In this document: one piece after another, positions 24,475 to 34,714 of the stretch
Layout of the letters: each line of letters opens with the position of its first letter
Numbering within the stretch: the first letter of the stretch is position 1
Assembly (NCBI RefSeq): GCF_029395475.1
Contig: NZ_CP113917.1
Location: 744,001 to 808,000 of the forward strand
Direction of reading: 5' to 3'
Length of the DNA: 64,000 nucleotides
DNA from: Bifidobacterium sp. ESL0775
GTDB taxonomy: Bacteria > Actinomycetota > Actinomycetes > Actinomycetales > Bifidobacteriaceae
Translations under genes and position numbers: made by a program
Notes under the pieces: generated by a model
The model's database searches: none
What the model was told of the DNA's origin: nothing
Seen by the model: only the letters and a program-made list of their open reading frames with translations

Positions 24475-27400
24475 CAACAATTTGCGGATGCGCTTGAGGC
24501 TGGTGGGGGACTTGGTGCCCAGCTCCTGCGCCCACAGGGAGACGTAGAACTCCTCGAGCATCCAGCGGGCCTGCTCCACTTGCTTGCCGAATGCCTCGCG
24601 CCGCGGGCCGGCGGGTTCGGCCTTGAGCTTTTCTTGGGCCCTGGTGACCAGGTCTTTGGCCTCGTCGGCCTCCCACGCCCAGCGCACGTCGCGGTTCTTG
24701 TCGGTCTTGGCCTTTTCCAGGCGCATCAGATCGGCGTGCAAGTAGCGTTCGATGTTTGGTAGCGCTTCGGGCGGAGTTTTGCCGATGAATCCGGGATAGA
24801 CGAGCGTGGCGATGTGGTCGCGAACTGATTGTAATACAGCTAGCATTGTCAAGTCGGCCCTGCCTCCGACCGCAGAATCGACGGCCGCGTAGCGCTTGAG
24901 GATGGCGATGACGTCGTGTGCCACGGCGTAGACCGTGTCTTCGAAGGTCTGTGTCACCCCACTTACGGCCTCGGCCAGTGCGGTGTCGTCGGCGAGCTTG
25001 TCGATATGGGGGAGCAGACGCTTGACGGCGGCCAACTCGAGATCGTCGACCAAGAGTTTCGTGGACTTGTAAGGCGCGCTGGCCAGCATTAGCGCCTCGC
25101 TGCCGAGCCAACGCGAGGAGATGCGGTCTTCGGGAAGTTTCAGCTTCTCGTATGCCGCCTGCCAGAGCATTTCGGCGCGGGAGACCGTGGTGGCGCCGGC
25201 CTTGTTCAGAAGGTTCGCCTGCGCGACCACTTTGCCTTGCGACTTGGCCTTGTTGGCTTGGCGCTCCACGGTTTTGCGGGCGCTGGCCTGTGCCTGGCGG
25301 GCGAACTTGCGCTGCAGTTCGACCAATGATTTGCCGGTGCCCAGCACCCGATAACGTTGGGCTTTGCCGTGGCGTTGGGCGCGGAAGGTTGCGTCGTCGA
25401 TGATGGTCGGATTGTCGGCGGTATTGGCTGAATTGTTTTGATTGTTCCGTCCCGCGCCGCCATTGACATTGCCGTTGTTCTTTCCGGAATTTGAACGGGA
25501 ACTGCTGGCGTACTTATTGTAGGAAATTGTGGAGCTGCTGGCATTGGCGGCATCAACGTGGTTGTCCTTGTTTTTGCCATTCCGTTTGCCGCCATGCCGT
25601 CCCTTGCCGGGTGCTGGAGGCAATGGTTCCTCGACGCTGAACGTGACGCGCAGATACGGCGAGAGCTTGTCGAGTTGGTCGTTGTTGAAGTCCTCGGGGT
25701 GGATGGTGGCGTTGACGCTGGTGATGGCGGCGTAGGTGAAGGCGTGCGCGAAATCGGGCCAGCGTGTGGTGCCGGTCGCCTCGTCAACCGGTGGCAGATT
25801 CGGCTTGCCTTCGGCACCCGAGCCGGGGAGGTTGAGGTAGCGTTCGTCGATGGCGGCGCGGATTGTGCGGGCGGTGTCGGGCGCGGGCACGAACTGGACG
25901 CGCAACGACTTCGGCAGCGACTTGATATAGCCCAGAATCAGCTCGTTCAAAAGTCCCGGAACATTCCAAGTAAATTGCTCAGGTGTCAAACGGGACAAGG
26001 CTTTGACGGGGATATGCACCGTCACGCCATCGGCCGGGTCGCTGGGATTGTAGATATAGCTCAGGCGCAGGTCGATGGGGGTGCCGTCGCTGCCGAGCGT
26101 GTGCCACTGGTCGGGATAGTCGCGCAGGTCCACGGATTCGTGCGACTGCAAACGTTCGACTTTGTCGGGGTCGAAGTCGAGCAGATGCGGCTGGGTGTCG
26201 TGGATGGACTTGACCCATTTGCCGAGGTCGGCAACGCTAGTGACGTCCTGCGGAATGACGGTGTTGTAGAAGTCGAAAAGGTCCTCGTCGCTCACCGAAT
26301 CAGAGATCTGGCGGGTGCGGTTGGTGTCGTCCACCGCGTCTTGGAGGATATCACGGTTGGCCTCGACGAAATCGTCGTAGGAGAAGCGCTGCTGGATATC
26401 GCCTTCGACCAAACCCTGACGAATCAGAAAATCGCGAGCTTCGGGAGGATTGATACGGCCCCATTGCACCGGCCGGTCCTGCACGATTGGCAGGCCGTAG
26501 AGCAGGACTTTCGAACTGGCAATGGCGCTGCCGCGTGAACCCGACCAATGCGGCTCGGCGTAGGTGACGCGGGTGAGGCTTCCGGCCAGCGGTTCGGCCC
26601 ACGCCGGGTCGATGGCGGCGGAATAGCGTGCCCACAAGCGGGAGGTTTCGGTCAGGTCAGTCGACATCACCCACGGCGGGGTCGACTTGGCCACCGACGA
26701 GGCGGGGAAGAGTGCGAACCGGGTACCTCGGGCGCCTTGGTATTCGTTCTTCGACTGCTTGGCCGCGCGTTTCATGGCTCGTGCCTTCGCGGCTCCCTTG
26801 AGCCCGGAGAAGTCCGAGGCCTTGGGCTCGCGCACCACCTGCATGCCCATCATCGAAAGCAGGCCGGCGAGCATGGAGGAGTGGATACCCTGTGCGTCCC
26901 ATGAGCAGCACAGGGAGTGTGCCGCCTGCTGGTTCAACGGCAGCGCGAGAATTTCCGGTGCGGGGCGTGAGATCGGGGCGGGCTTGCCGACCTTGAAATG
27001 CATCTGCCGGCACATCTGCCGTAGCTGGGAAACCAAATCGCGCCATTGGCGAAGCCGAATGAAACTGAAATATTCGCTCTTGCAGATCTTGCGTAGCTTG
27101 GCGTTGCCGGTGTGGTTGCCGTCGCTGCCTTCGTCGGGGCCGAAAATGTGGTCCCACATGCTGAGTGCAGTCAGGAAATCGCTGGTCTCGTCGGCGTAGC
27201 GGTTGTGGATACGATCGGCTTCGGCGCGGATTTCGTCGGGCCGTTCGCGCGGGTCCTGAAGGCTGAGGAAAGCGACGATGACCAGCACTGCGGCGAGTGT
27301 GTTGGGCGTGGCCTTTTGCGCGGCCTCGAGAATCATACGACCCAGCCTGATGTCGATGGGAATGCGCGAAAGCTGACGGCCGGTGTGGGTCAGCCGTACC

Positions 27401-28806
27401 TCGCCGTGCTTGCGAGCGATGGCCTTGAGCTCGGTCAGTTCGTTGAAGCCGTCGGAGACGGAACGGGTATCGGGCGGATCGATGAACCCGAAATGGGTCA
27501 CGTCGTCGGCTGTACGCGCGACGCCCACCGAAAGCATGTGTAATACAACAGCTCCAAGTGAGGTGCGCAGGATTTCCGGCTCGGTGAAGCGGGGGCGGGA
27601 CTCGAAGTCTTCCTTGGAATAAAGGCGGATGGCGATGCCGTCGGCGATACGTCCGCAACGGCCGCTTCGCTGATCGGCGCTGGCTTGGCTGATGGCCTCG
27701 ATTGGCAGACGCTGCACCTTGGCGGACTTGGAATAGCGGGAGATACGTGCCTCACCGGGGTCGACCACGTAACGGATGCCAGGCACGGTCAGCGAGGTCT
27801 CGGCCACGTTGGTGGCGATGACGATGCGCTGGTGGGAATGGTGCTCGAAGACGCGGTGCTGTTCCTTGGAGGAAAGGCGGGCGTAGAGCGGCACGATTTC
27901 CAGCGCGTCCGGTCGGCGCATATCGGCGGCTCGGGGGCCGAAATGATGGCGGATTGCATCTTCGTACTCGTGGATGTCGCGCTCTCCGGAAGCGAAAACC
28001 AGGATGTCGCGCGGTCCGCGGTCGTGCGAGGAATGGATGACCAGTTCGGCGCAAGCTCGTGCCACCGCGCGTGGCATGTCCTCGCTGCCAGTGTTGCCTC
28101 TACTGCCATCGTTGTCGCCGGCTCCCGGAATCTCACCATTTTCATCAGGCAGTGACCCATCGGCGAAGCCTGGCACATGACGCATCAGCGCGGGCATGCC
28201 GCCCAGCGGCTCGTAGACGATTTGCACGGGGTAGGTGCGTCCGGAAACTTCGATGACCGGCACTTTCGTATGCAACGCGTCCTCGAAATGCTCCTTGAAT
28301 TTCACCGAATCGATGGTGGCCGAGGTGATGATGAGCTTCAGATCACGGCGCTTTGGAAGCAACGCCGTCAGATAACCGAGCAGGAAGTCGATGTTCAAGC
28401 TGCGTTCGTGCGCCTCGTCGATGATGATGGTGTCGTAGCGTGACAGGCTTGGGTCGTGCTGAATCTGGGCCAGAAGGATGCCGTCGGTGACGATGCGCAG
28501 GCGGGTCTTGGGCGAGCTTTCGTCGGTGAAACGCACCTGATAACCGATTTCCTCGCCAAGCTTAACGTCCATTTCGTCACAGATGCGCTCGGCCACGGTG
28601 CGTGCGGCCAGACGGCGTGGCTGGGTGTGCACGATCTGATGACCATGGGTGCCGCGACCCATTTCCAGAAGCATTTTCGGAATCTGGGTGGTCTTGCCCG
28701 AACCGGTCTGTCCGGAGACGATAACGACCTGTGAATCCCGCACGGCGCGCTGAATCTCGTCGCGCGCGGCGCTGACCGGCAGATCTGATGGATAATGGTA
28801 TTTCAT
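24469..28806 (-). CDS. hrpA: ATP-dependent RNA helicase HrpA (DEAH box)
   Basis: A 1445-residue DEAH-box helicase. ATG 28806 (MKYHYPSDLPVSAARDEI) is preferred; a GTG at 28827 would add seven residues. Motif I SGQTGSGKTTQ, Ia TQPRRLAART, II IIIDEAHERS, III ITSATI, V IATNVAETSLTVPG, VI QRSGRCGRIADG, then winged-helix, HA2 and OB regions, and the long C-terminal DUF3418 part typical of HrpA. A low-complexity N/S/K-rich stretch (about residues 1085-1150) interrupts it. HrpA rescues collided ribosomes in E. coli. Two exact TGTAWTACA words lie inside it (24830-24838, 27539-27547). Confidence 0.95.
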   Translation of the reverse strand: MKYHYPSDLPVSAARDEIQRAVRDSQVVIVSGQTGSGKTTQIPKMLLEMGRGTHGHQIVHTQPRRLAARTVAERICDEMDVKLGEEIGYQVRFTDESSPKTRLRIVTDGILLAQIQHDPSLSRYDTIIIDEAHERSLNIDFLLGYLTALLPKRRDLKLIITSATIDSVKFKEHFEDALHTKVPVIEVSGRTYPVQIVYEPLGGMPALMRHVPGFADGSLPDENGEIPGAGDNDGSRGNTGSEDMPRAVARACAELVIHSSHDRGPRDILVFASGERDIHEYEDAIRHHFGPRAADMRRPDALEIVPLYARLSSKEQHRVFEHHSHQRIVIATNVAETSLTVPGIRYVVDPGEARISRYSKSAKVQRLPIEAISQASADQRSGRCGRIADGIAIRLYSKEDFESRPRFTEPEILRTSLGAVVLHMLSVGVARTADDVTHFGFIDPPDTRSVSDGFNELTELKAIARKHGEVRLTHTGRQLSRIPIDIRLGRMILEAAQKATPNTLAAVLVIVAFLSLQDPRERPDEIRAEADRIHNRYADETSDFLTALSMWDHIFGPDEGSDGNHTGNAKLRKICKSEYFSFIRLRQWRDLVSQLRQMCRQMHFKVGKPAPISRPAPEILALPLNQQAAHSLCCSWDAQGIHSSMLAGLLSMMGMQVVREPKASDFSGLKGAAKARAMKRAAKQSKNEYQGARGTRFALFPASSVAKSTPPWVMSTDLTETSRLWARYSAAIDPAWAEPLAGSLTRVTYAEPHWSGSRGSAIASSKVLLYGLPIVQDRPVQWGRINPPEARDFLIRQGLVEGDIQQRFSYDDFVEANRDILQDAVDDTNRTRQISDSVSDEDLFDFYNTVIPQDVTSVADLGKWVKSIHDTQPHLLDFDPDKVERLQSHESVDLRDYPDQWHTLGSDGTPIDLRLSYIYNPSDPADGVTVHIPVKALSRLTPEQFTWNVPGLLNELILGYIKSLPKSLRVQFVPAPDTARTIRAAIDERYLNLPGSGAEGKPNLPPVDEATGTTRWPDFAHAFTYAAITSVNATIHPEDFNNDQLDKLSPYLRVTFSVEEPLPPAPGKGRHGGKRNGKNKDNHVDAANASSSTISYNKYASSSRSNSGKNNGNVNGGAGRNNQNNSANTADNPTIIDDATFRAQRHGKAQRYRVLGTGKSLVELQRKFARQAQASARKTVERQANKAKSQGKVVAQANLLNKAGATTVSRAEMLWQAAYEKLKLPEDRISSRWLGSEALMLASAPYKSTKLLVDDLELAAVKRLLPHIDKLADDTALAEAVSGVTQTFEDTVYAVAHDVIAILKRYAAVDSAVGGRADLTMLAVLQSVRDHIATLVYPGFIGKTPPEALPNIERYLHADLMRLEKAKTDKNRDVRWAWEADEAKDLVTRAQEKLKAEPAGPRREAFGKQVEQARWMLEEFYVSLWAQELGTKSPTSLKRIRKLLS

Positions 28807-28983
28807 GTGTTTCTCTATTGTACGCACACCCTAAGTTGAGCATTGGAAGAGCGGGCATAACGTCAAGACCGGTGTTGGTGTGCCTGGTCTTGTGCGGGCT
28901 ATTGAGCGCGAATGCGACGGTTCCATTGGCTGAAAGCCGTGGCTCATTGTTGTTTTCTGCGTTCGATCGGTTTTATGTGCTGC

Positions 28984-29625
28984 TCAGCGTCGAACCTCGA
29001 TAACGCGATAGCCCTTGGAACTCGCATATTTCATAACGGAGAAATCGTCGCCGAGTTGGGCGGAAAGCCACTTGATCAGCGAATCGCTGCCAAGGTTCTT
29101 CTGCACGACCAAGTAGGCGTATCCACCGGTTTTAAGCCGTGGAAGCCAAGACATGAGTAACGTATGCAGCTCATCCTTGCCTATGCGGATAGGCGGGTTC
29201 GACCAAATGAGGTCGAAGGTCAAGTCCGCCGGTATGCCAGCGGCTTTTACCGCGTGAATACGTTCGCCGAGCCTAAGTTTTTCCGCATTGGTTTTCGTCA
29301 GTTCCAGCGCACGTTCATTGACGTCAAGCGCCCAGATGTCGGCTTTTGACGATTCCAAGCCCATCGCCAACGCAATGGGCCCCCAACCGCATCCGATGTC
29401 AAGAAAAGTCCCGCTTTCCGGCGCTTCCGGCGCGTGCCGCAGCAATACGGAAGTGCCTAGATCCAGCCGGTGCCCCGAAAACACTCCATTGGAGACCTCA
29501 ACGTCCACATCATGCCCACGCAATGAAACGTGCAGATTCCGCCGCACGTCGCGCGAGGCCGGTTCGGCCGAAAAATACTGTTCCGAATGTGTCCCCTTGC
29601 CGTTATTCTCGCCCATATCGTCCAT
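28984..29625 (-). CDS. RsmC-like class I SAM-dependent methyltransferase
   Basis: A 213-residue methyltransferase. The SAM motif is TFLDIGCGWGPIALAMG, the acidic loop ALDVNERALELTK, and the catalytic motif IWSNPPIRIGKDELHTLL, which marks N2-guanine or N6-adenine methyltransferases of the MTS family. The N-terminal GVFSGHRLDLGTSVLL resembles the single-domain RsmC/RlmG relatives that methylate rRNA guanines. ATG 29625 has only a weak ribosome binding site; ATG 29616 is an alternative. It lies 178 bases upstream of hrpA in the same direction. The exact target base cannot be told. Confidence 0.85.
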   Translation of the reverse strand: MDDMGENNGKGTHSEQYFSAEPASRDVRRNLHVSLRGHDVDVEVSNGVFSGHRLDLGTSVLLRHAPEAPESGTFLDIGCGWGPIALAMGLESSKADIWALDVNERALELTKTNAEKLRLGERIHAVKAAGIPADLTFDLIWSNPPIRIGKDELHTLLMSWLPRLKTGGYAYLVVQKNLGSDSLIKWLSAQLGDDFSVMKYASSKGYRVIEVRR

Positions 29626-29709
29626 TCAATTCATCCCATCACGGCCCGTGGCCAGCGTTGATATCAGGCTATCAATACTATTCCCAGACCGGAACAGAAA
29701 GAATACGAA

Positions 29710-29742
29710 GATGGCCTCCGATTGTTTAAGTCAGAGGCCATC
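29710..29742. terminator. Hairpin between the RsmC-like gene and the small ORF
   Basis: GATGGCCTC and GAGGCCATC pair perfectly around a 15-base loop. It lies upstream of the minus-strand methyltransferase and is followed by CATAAATG rather than a T-run. It may insulate the two divergent units. Confidence 0.45.
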
Positions 29743-29934
29743 CATAAATGAAAGAGGATGCAGTTAGAAACACCCTATCGTCTAAAGAACACGTTCCTAT
29801 AAAAGTCGTTGCGCACCGCCTTGCATATCAGGAACGTCAGCACGTCTTCAGCCGACGTATCTATTGTAACCGATATAATCGGACATGTCGAGAAACCTTC
29901 TCAGCCGAGGGCGGATTGACCGCGCGACAACAGT

Positions 29935-29964
29935 CGTGGCGACGAAGCCACGTTTTTGTGGCTA
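29935..29964 (+). promoter_or_regulatory. Possible transcription attenuator with two competing hairpins
   Basis: CGTGGC (29935-29940) pairs with GCCACG (29947-29952), followed at once by TTTTTG: an intrinsic terminator. The same GCCAC can instead pair with GTGGC just after the T-run (AGCCAC...GTGGCT). The two stems exclude each other. The structure sits 20-50 bases before the small ORF at 29984. Confidence 0.45.
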
Positions 29965-29983
29965 TAGAAGAAAGGTGCGTGAA

Positions 29984-30151
29984 ATGACGCACAAGTTAGA
30001 TGGAGAGCCGCGAAGCGACTCGATTATGAAGTTCCTGATGGTGATGGTCATCGTCTTGTCAGCGAAAGTCGATGCGATGGTGGCCGATGTCATCTGTCTG
30101 GCTCTCGCGAGCTGGTCGATGTGGGAACATCATGTGACGAGCCGCGTGTAA
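29984..30151 (+). CDS. Small hypothetical protein, 55 residues
   Basis: ATG at 29984 is preceded by GAAAGG at a 9-base spacing. The product has a polar basic head (MTHKLDGEPRSDS), a hydrophobic middle (IMKFLMVMVIVLSAKVDAMV, ADVICLALASWSMW) and the tail EHHVTSRV. A single membrane-associated helix is possible, interrupted by K and D. No family recognised. It is followed by a weak CCTCCC/GGGAGG hairpin (30164-30187), and preceded by an attenuator-like structure, so a real small transcript is plausible, but coding status is uncertain. Confidence 0.35.
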   Translation: MTHKLDGEPRSDSIMKFLMVMVIVLSAKVDAMVADVICLALASWSMWEHHVTSRV

Positions 30152-30246
30152 CGGCACACTCAGCCTCCCGCTGTAAAAGGTGGGAGGTCACCTAATCTTG
30201 ATATACCTTAGATACAGAATACCGATTTACTGAAAAGGTTGACTTA

Positions 30247-31731
30247 TTGGATACTGACGACGCGCGTAAGGACGAGCAACACGAGCAGGACGAGGTGTTG
30301 GGGCGGAAGTCTGACATCTTGCAGGAGCACACGGACGGTGCGGCTCCGGGGGCCGAGGAGTGGAGCGAGCGCGAGTCGCGCAACGAGCTCAAGCATGTCA
30401 CTGGGCTTGGCGAGATGCAGGACGAGACGGACGTCGAATACCGCAAGGTTCGCCTCGAACGCGTCGTCTTGGTGGGGGTGTGGTCGAACGTCGACACCAC
30501 CATCGAGCAGGCCGAGGAATCGTTGCGAGAGCTGGCGGCGCTCGCGCACACGGCTGGTGCCGTGGTCTGCGATGGTGTATTACAGCATCGTCTGAAGCCT
30601 GACGCCGCCACCTATGTCGGCCGTGGCAAGGCCAAGGAGATCGCAGGAATCGTCGCTCAATGCGAGGCCGACACCATCATCGTCGACGGCGATCTGGCCC
30701 CGAGCCAACGCCGTGCGCTCGAGGACGCCACCAAGGTCAAGGTGGTCGACCGCACCGCCGTCATCCTCGACATCTTCGCCCAACATGCCACCAGCCGCGA
30801 AGGCAAGGCGCAGGTGGAGCTGGCACAGCTGGAATACATGCTCCCGCGTCTTCGTGGTTGGGGTGGTTCGCTGTCCCGTCAGGCCGGTGGACAGGTCGCT
30901 GGCGTCAACGGCGGCATCGGCTCGCGTGGTCCCGGCGAGACGCAGATTGAGATGGATCGTCGTGTCATCCGCACCCGCATCGCCCGCCTCAAAAAGCAGA
31001 TTCGCGCCATGGCACCGGCGCGTGCAGTCAAGCGCGGTTCCCGCCATCGTTACGGGCTGCCCACCGTCGCCGTGGTCGGCTATACGAACGCCGGCAAATC
31101 CTCGCTGGTCAACCGCCTGACCAATTCCGGCGAACTGGTCGGCAACGCGCTCTTCGCCACCCTCGACACTGCGGTTCGCCGTGCCAAAGCCGCCGACGGA
31201 CGCCTTTACGCCTACGTCGATACGGTGGGTTTCGTGCGCCGTCTACCCACCCAGTTGGTCGAGGCGTTCAAATCCACTCTTGAGGAGATCGGCGAGGCCG
31301 ATGTGATTCTTCACGTGGTCGACGCCTCCACCACCGACCCGTTCGCGCAGATCGAGGCGGTCAACGATGTGCTCGCCGGCATTGACGGCGTTTCGGACAT
31401 CCCGCGCATCCTTGCCTTCAATAAGGCCGACCAGGTCGACCAAGGCACGCTGGATCGTCTGCATAACATCCGTCCCGACGCGCTCATCGTCTCCGCGGCC
31501 GATGAAAGCGGTATGGATGACCTGCGTGCCGCCGTCGAAAAGGCGTTGCCCGTCCCGTCGGTCCATGTCGAGGCGTTGCTGCCGTATACCGACGAGGCCG
31601 GCTCCCTGCTTTCCCGGGTGCGTGAATACGGCAAGGTGGAGAAAGAGGATTATCGCGCCGACGGTGTCGCGTTGCAGGCCGATGTCGACTCGCGTTTGGC
31701 GGCCCAGATGATGGACCAGGCCGTCGACTGA
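30247..31731 (+). CDS. hflX: GTPase HflX, ribosome-associated
   Basis: A 494-residue GTPase that splits stalled 70S ribosomes. TTG start at 30247 (MDTDDARKDEQHEQDEV), with AAAAGG 9 bases upstream; no good ATG exists before residue 58. The acidic N-terminal 65 residues are followed by the HflX-specific domain (VYVGRGKAKEI-like ATYVGRGKAKEIAGIV, ATSREGKAQVELAQLEYMLPR, GPGETQIEMDRR) and the G domain: G1 VGYTNAGKSSLVN, G2 FATLD, G3 DTVGFV, G4 FNKADQVD, G5 SAADESG. Exact TGTATTACA at 30576-30584 encodes V-L-Q using the rare TTA codon. Confidence 0.93.
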   Translation: MDTDDARKDEQHEQDEVLGRKSDILQEHTDGAAPGAEEWSERESRNELKHVTGLGEMQDETDVEYRKVRLERVVLVGVWSNVDTTIEQAEESLRELAALAHTAGAVVCDGVLQHRLKPDAATYVGRGKAKEIAGIVAQCEADTIIVDGDLAPSQRRALEDATKVKVVDRTAVILDIFAQHATSREGKAQVELAQLEYMLPRLRGWGGSLSRQAGGQVAGVNGGIGSRGPGETQIEMDRRVIRTRIARLKKQIRAMAPARAVKRGSRHRYGLPTVAVVGYTNAGKSSLVNRLTNSGELVGNALFATLDTAVRRAKAADGRLYAYVDTVGFVRRLPTQLVEAFKSTLEEIGEADVILHVVDASTTDPFAQIEAVNDVLAGIDGVSDIPRILAFNKADQVDQGTLDRLHNIRPDALIVSAADESGMDDLRAAVEKALPVPSVHVEALLPYTDEAGSLLSRVREYGKVEKEDYRADGVALQADVDSRLAAQMMDQAVD

Positions 31732-33130
<1,399 letters not shown>

Positions 33131-33244
33131 TCGATTGGTGCCTTGCCGTCATCGTTCTCGTTGCGTGTAGATGAATGCGATTTCAAGTATCGAATCGGCA
33201 ATTGATGATTAGCAAATGATGTCAGGTGATTGGCATTTCTGGCT

Positions 33245-33292
33245 GTATGCCGTCTCCGCTCTCGAATGGAGTGGAGACGGCATACTTGTTTT
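33245..33292 (+). terminator. Strong Rho-independent terminator after ldh
   Basis: GTATGCCGTCTCCGCTC pairs over 17 bases (one G.U) with GAGTGGAGACGGCATAC around a 7-base loop, followed by TTGTTTT. The following 186 bases to the carrier gene hold AT-rich TGTGTATAGTATCTAT near 33370, a likely promoter, and nothing else identified. Confidence 0.88.
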
Positions 33293-33481
33293 GGGTGAGT
33301 GTGGAAGACACGATGTCAGCGGGTCGGTGTCCGTTCATCGAGACATGGCTTCTTGGGAAAACATGGATTGTGTATAGTATCTATAACTCACGCCAGAACG
33401 TCTACTTCCGATGTCGCGGTTCAACGATGTGCGCCTAGACGCTTTTACCAGGGGATAGGCGTGTTCGGATGGAAGTGAATG

Positions 33482-34417
33482 ATGCTCAAGACCGTTATAT
33501 TCGCGTTGTTGCCGATTCTCGTCACCATGCTGCTCGGCGCGTTCGCCGCCAAGCGTGGTGATTTCGACAGCACGGACAGCAGCAGGCTCATCAAGTTCGT
33601 GATGAACTACGCCCTGCCCATGCACGTCTTCGGCGGCATCTGGGCCACCAAGCGCAAGCTGATCGTCGAGGACATCCCGCTGGCCCTGTGGATGCTCGGC
33701 GCCATGCTTGTCTCCTATCTGCTGCTCTACTTCATCTATTGGAAGATCGTCAAGAACACGAGCGGGCTTTCCTCGTTGCGCGCCCTTTCGGTGGCCGACC
33801 CCTCGATTCCCTTCATCGGATCGGCGGTGCTGCCGCTCTTCTTCGACGAGACCATCAGCGCCATCGACATCGGCATCGCCAGCCTCATCATCAACGTGAT
33901 TTTGGTGCCGTTCGTCTTCGAGGCGCTCGCCGCGGAGGTCAACAAGGAAGACGGCCCGAAGATCTCGGTCGGCAAGCGCTTGCTGAAAGGGCTCACCAAA
34001 CCCTTGGTGTTGGCGGCGTTCCTTGGCTTTATTCTTTCGATCTGCGGCTGGTCGATGCCCAGCATCCTTGAACCCACATTCACCGTGCTCGGCAAATGCG
34101 CAGGCGGCGTGGCCATGTTCGCCACCGGCATCGTGCTCGCGACCCGCAAGATCTCCTTCAACCCGCAGGTCTGGATCACCGTGGGCCTGAAGAACATCGC
34201 CTACCCGGCCATCATCTGGGTGCTGATGGTCGCCACGGGCATGCCGAGCGTGTTGACGCGCATCGTCGTGATCACCATGGCGATCCCCACCGCCACATTG
34301 CCGACGAACCTGGCCATCGATTACGGCATCCACGAGTCGGAGATGGCATCGACGCAGTTCCTGAGCACCGTGCTCTCGTTTGTCACCCTGAGTTGTGCCA
34401 TGCTGCTGCTTCAGTGA
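33482..34417 (+). CDS. Auxin efflux carrier (AEC) family transporter
   Basis: A 311-residue membrane protein with about ten hydrophobic helices, split five and five. Two ATGs stand together at 33479 and 33482; GGAAG at 33471-33475 favours the second. Typical AEC features are LPILVTMLLGAFAAKRG at the N-terminus, FVMNYALPMHVFGGIW, the half-domain start ALSVADPSIPFIGSAVLPLFF, and the C-terminal half with KCAGGVAMFATGIVLA and ATLPTNLAIDYG. Family members export malate, lactate-like organic acids or auxin. Position after ldh is suggestive of organic acid transport, but the strong terminator between them argues against an operon. Confidence 0.85.
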   Translation: MLKTVIFALLPILVTMLLGAFAAKRGDFDSTDSSRLIKFVMNYALPMHVFGGIWATKRKLIVEDIPLALWMLGAMLVSYLLLYFIYWKIVKNTSGLSSLRALSVADPSIPFIGSAVLPLFFDETISAIDIGIASLIINVILVPFVFEALAAEVNKEDGPKISVGKRLLKGLTKPLVLAAFLGFILSICGWSMPSILEPTFTVLGKCAGGVAMFATGIVLATRKISFNPQVWITVGLKNIAYPAIIWVLMVATGMPSVLTRIVVITMAIPTATLPTNLAIDYGIHESEMASTQFLSTVLSFVTLSCAMLLLQ

Positions 34418-34714
34418 TGGAAAACGTTGGTATTCTAGGATTTTCCTATGTTTCATATCGTATTGGTGAATATGAAAACAATTGTCGGTTTCGGTGTCAA
34501 GAAAACGTGAAGCGAACAATATTGTTTGACCTGTTTTCACTTTGGCTCTGAGCCGTAAAACCCAACTCCCGCATACGTTTTGGCGGGTATAGTGTCCTTC
34601 GTGGAGTGGTGCGTGCGACATGCGCCACACGGGAATATGAACCGCTGGAAGCGCGGACTGGCGAGATGATCGCTCGTCTGTCCGCCACGGCGTTGCAGGC
34701 AGTTGGGAGAAGGC
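34418..34714 (+). other. Intergenic region upstream of the CDF gene
   Basis: It contains TTTCATAT...ATATGAAA (34451-34477), a perfect 12-bp palindrome AACAATATTGTT at 34515-34526 just before TTTGACC, and a CCCGC...GCGGG stem near 34575-34595. The palindrome beside a -35-like box could be a metal-responsive operator, but no known motif was matched. Confidence 0.35.
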
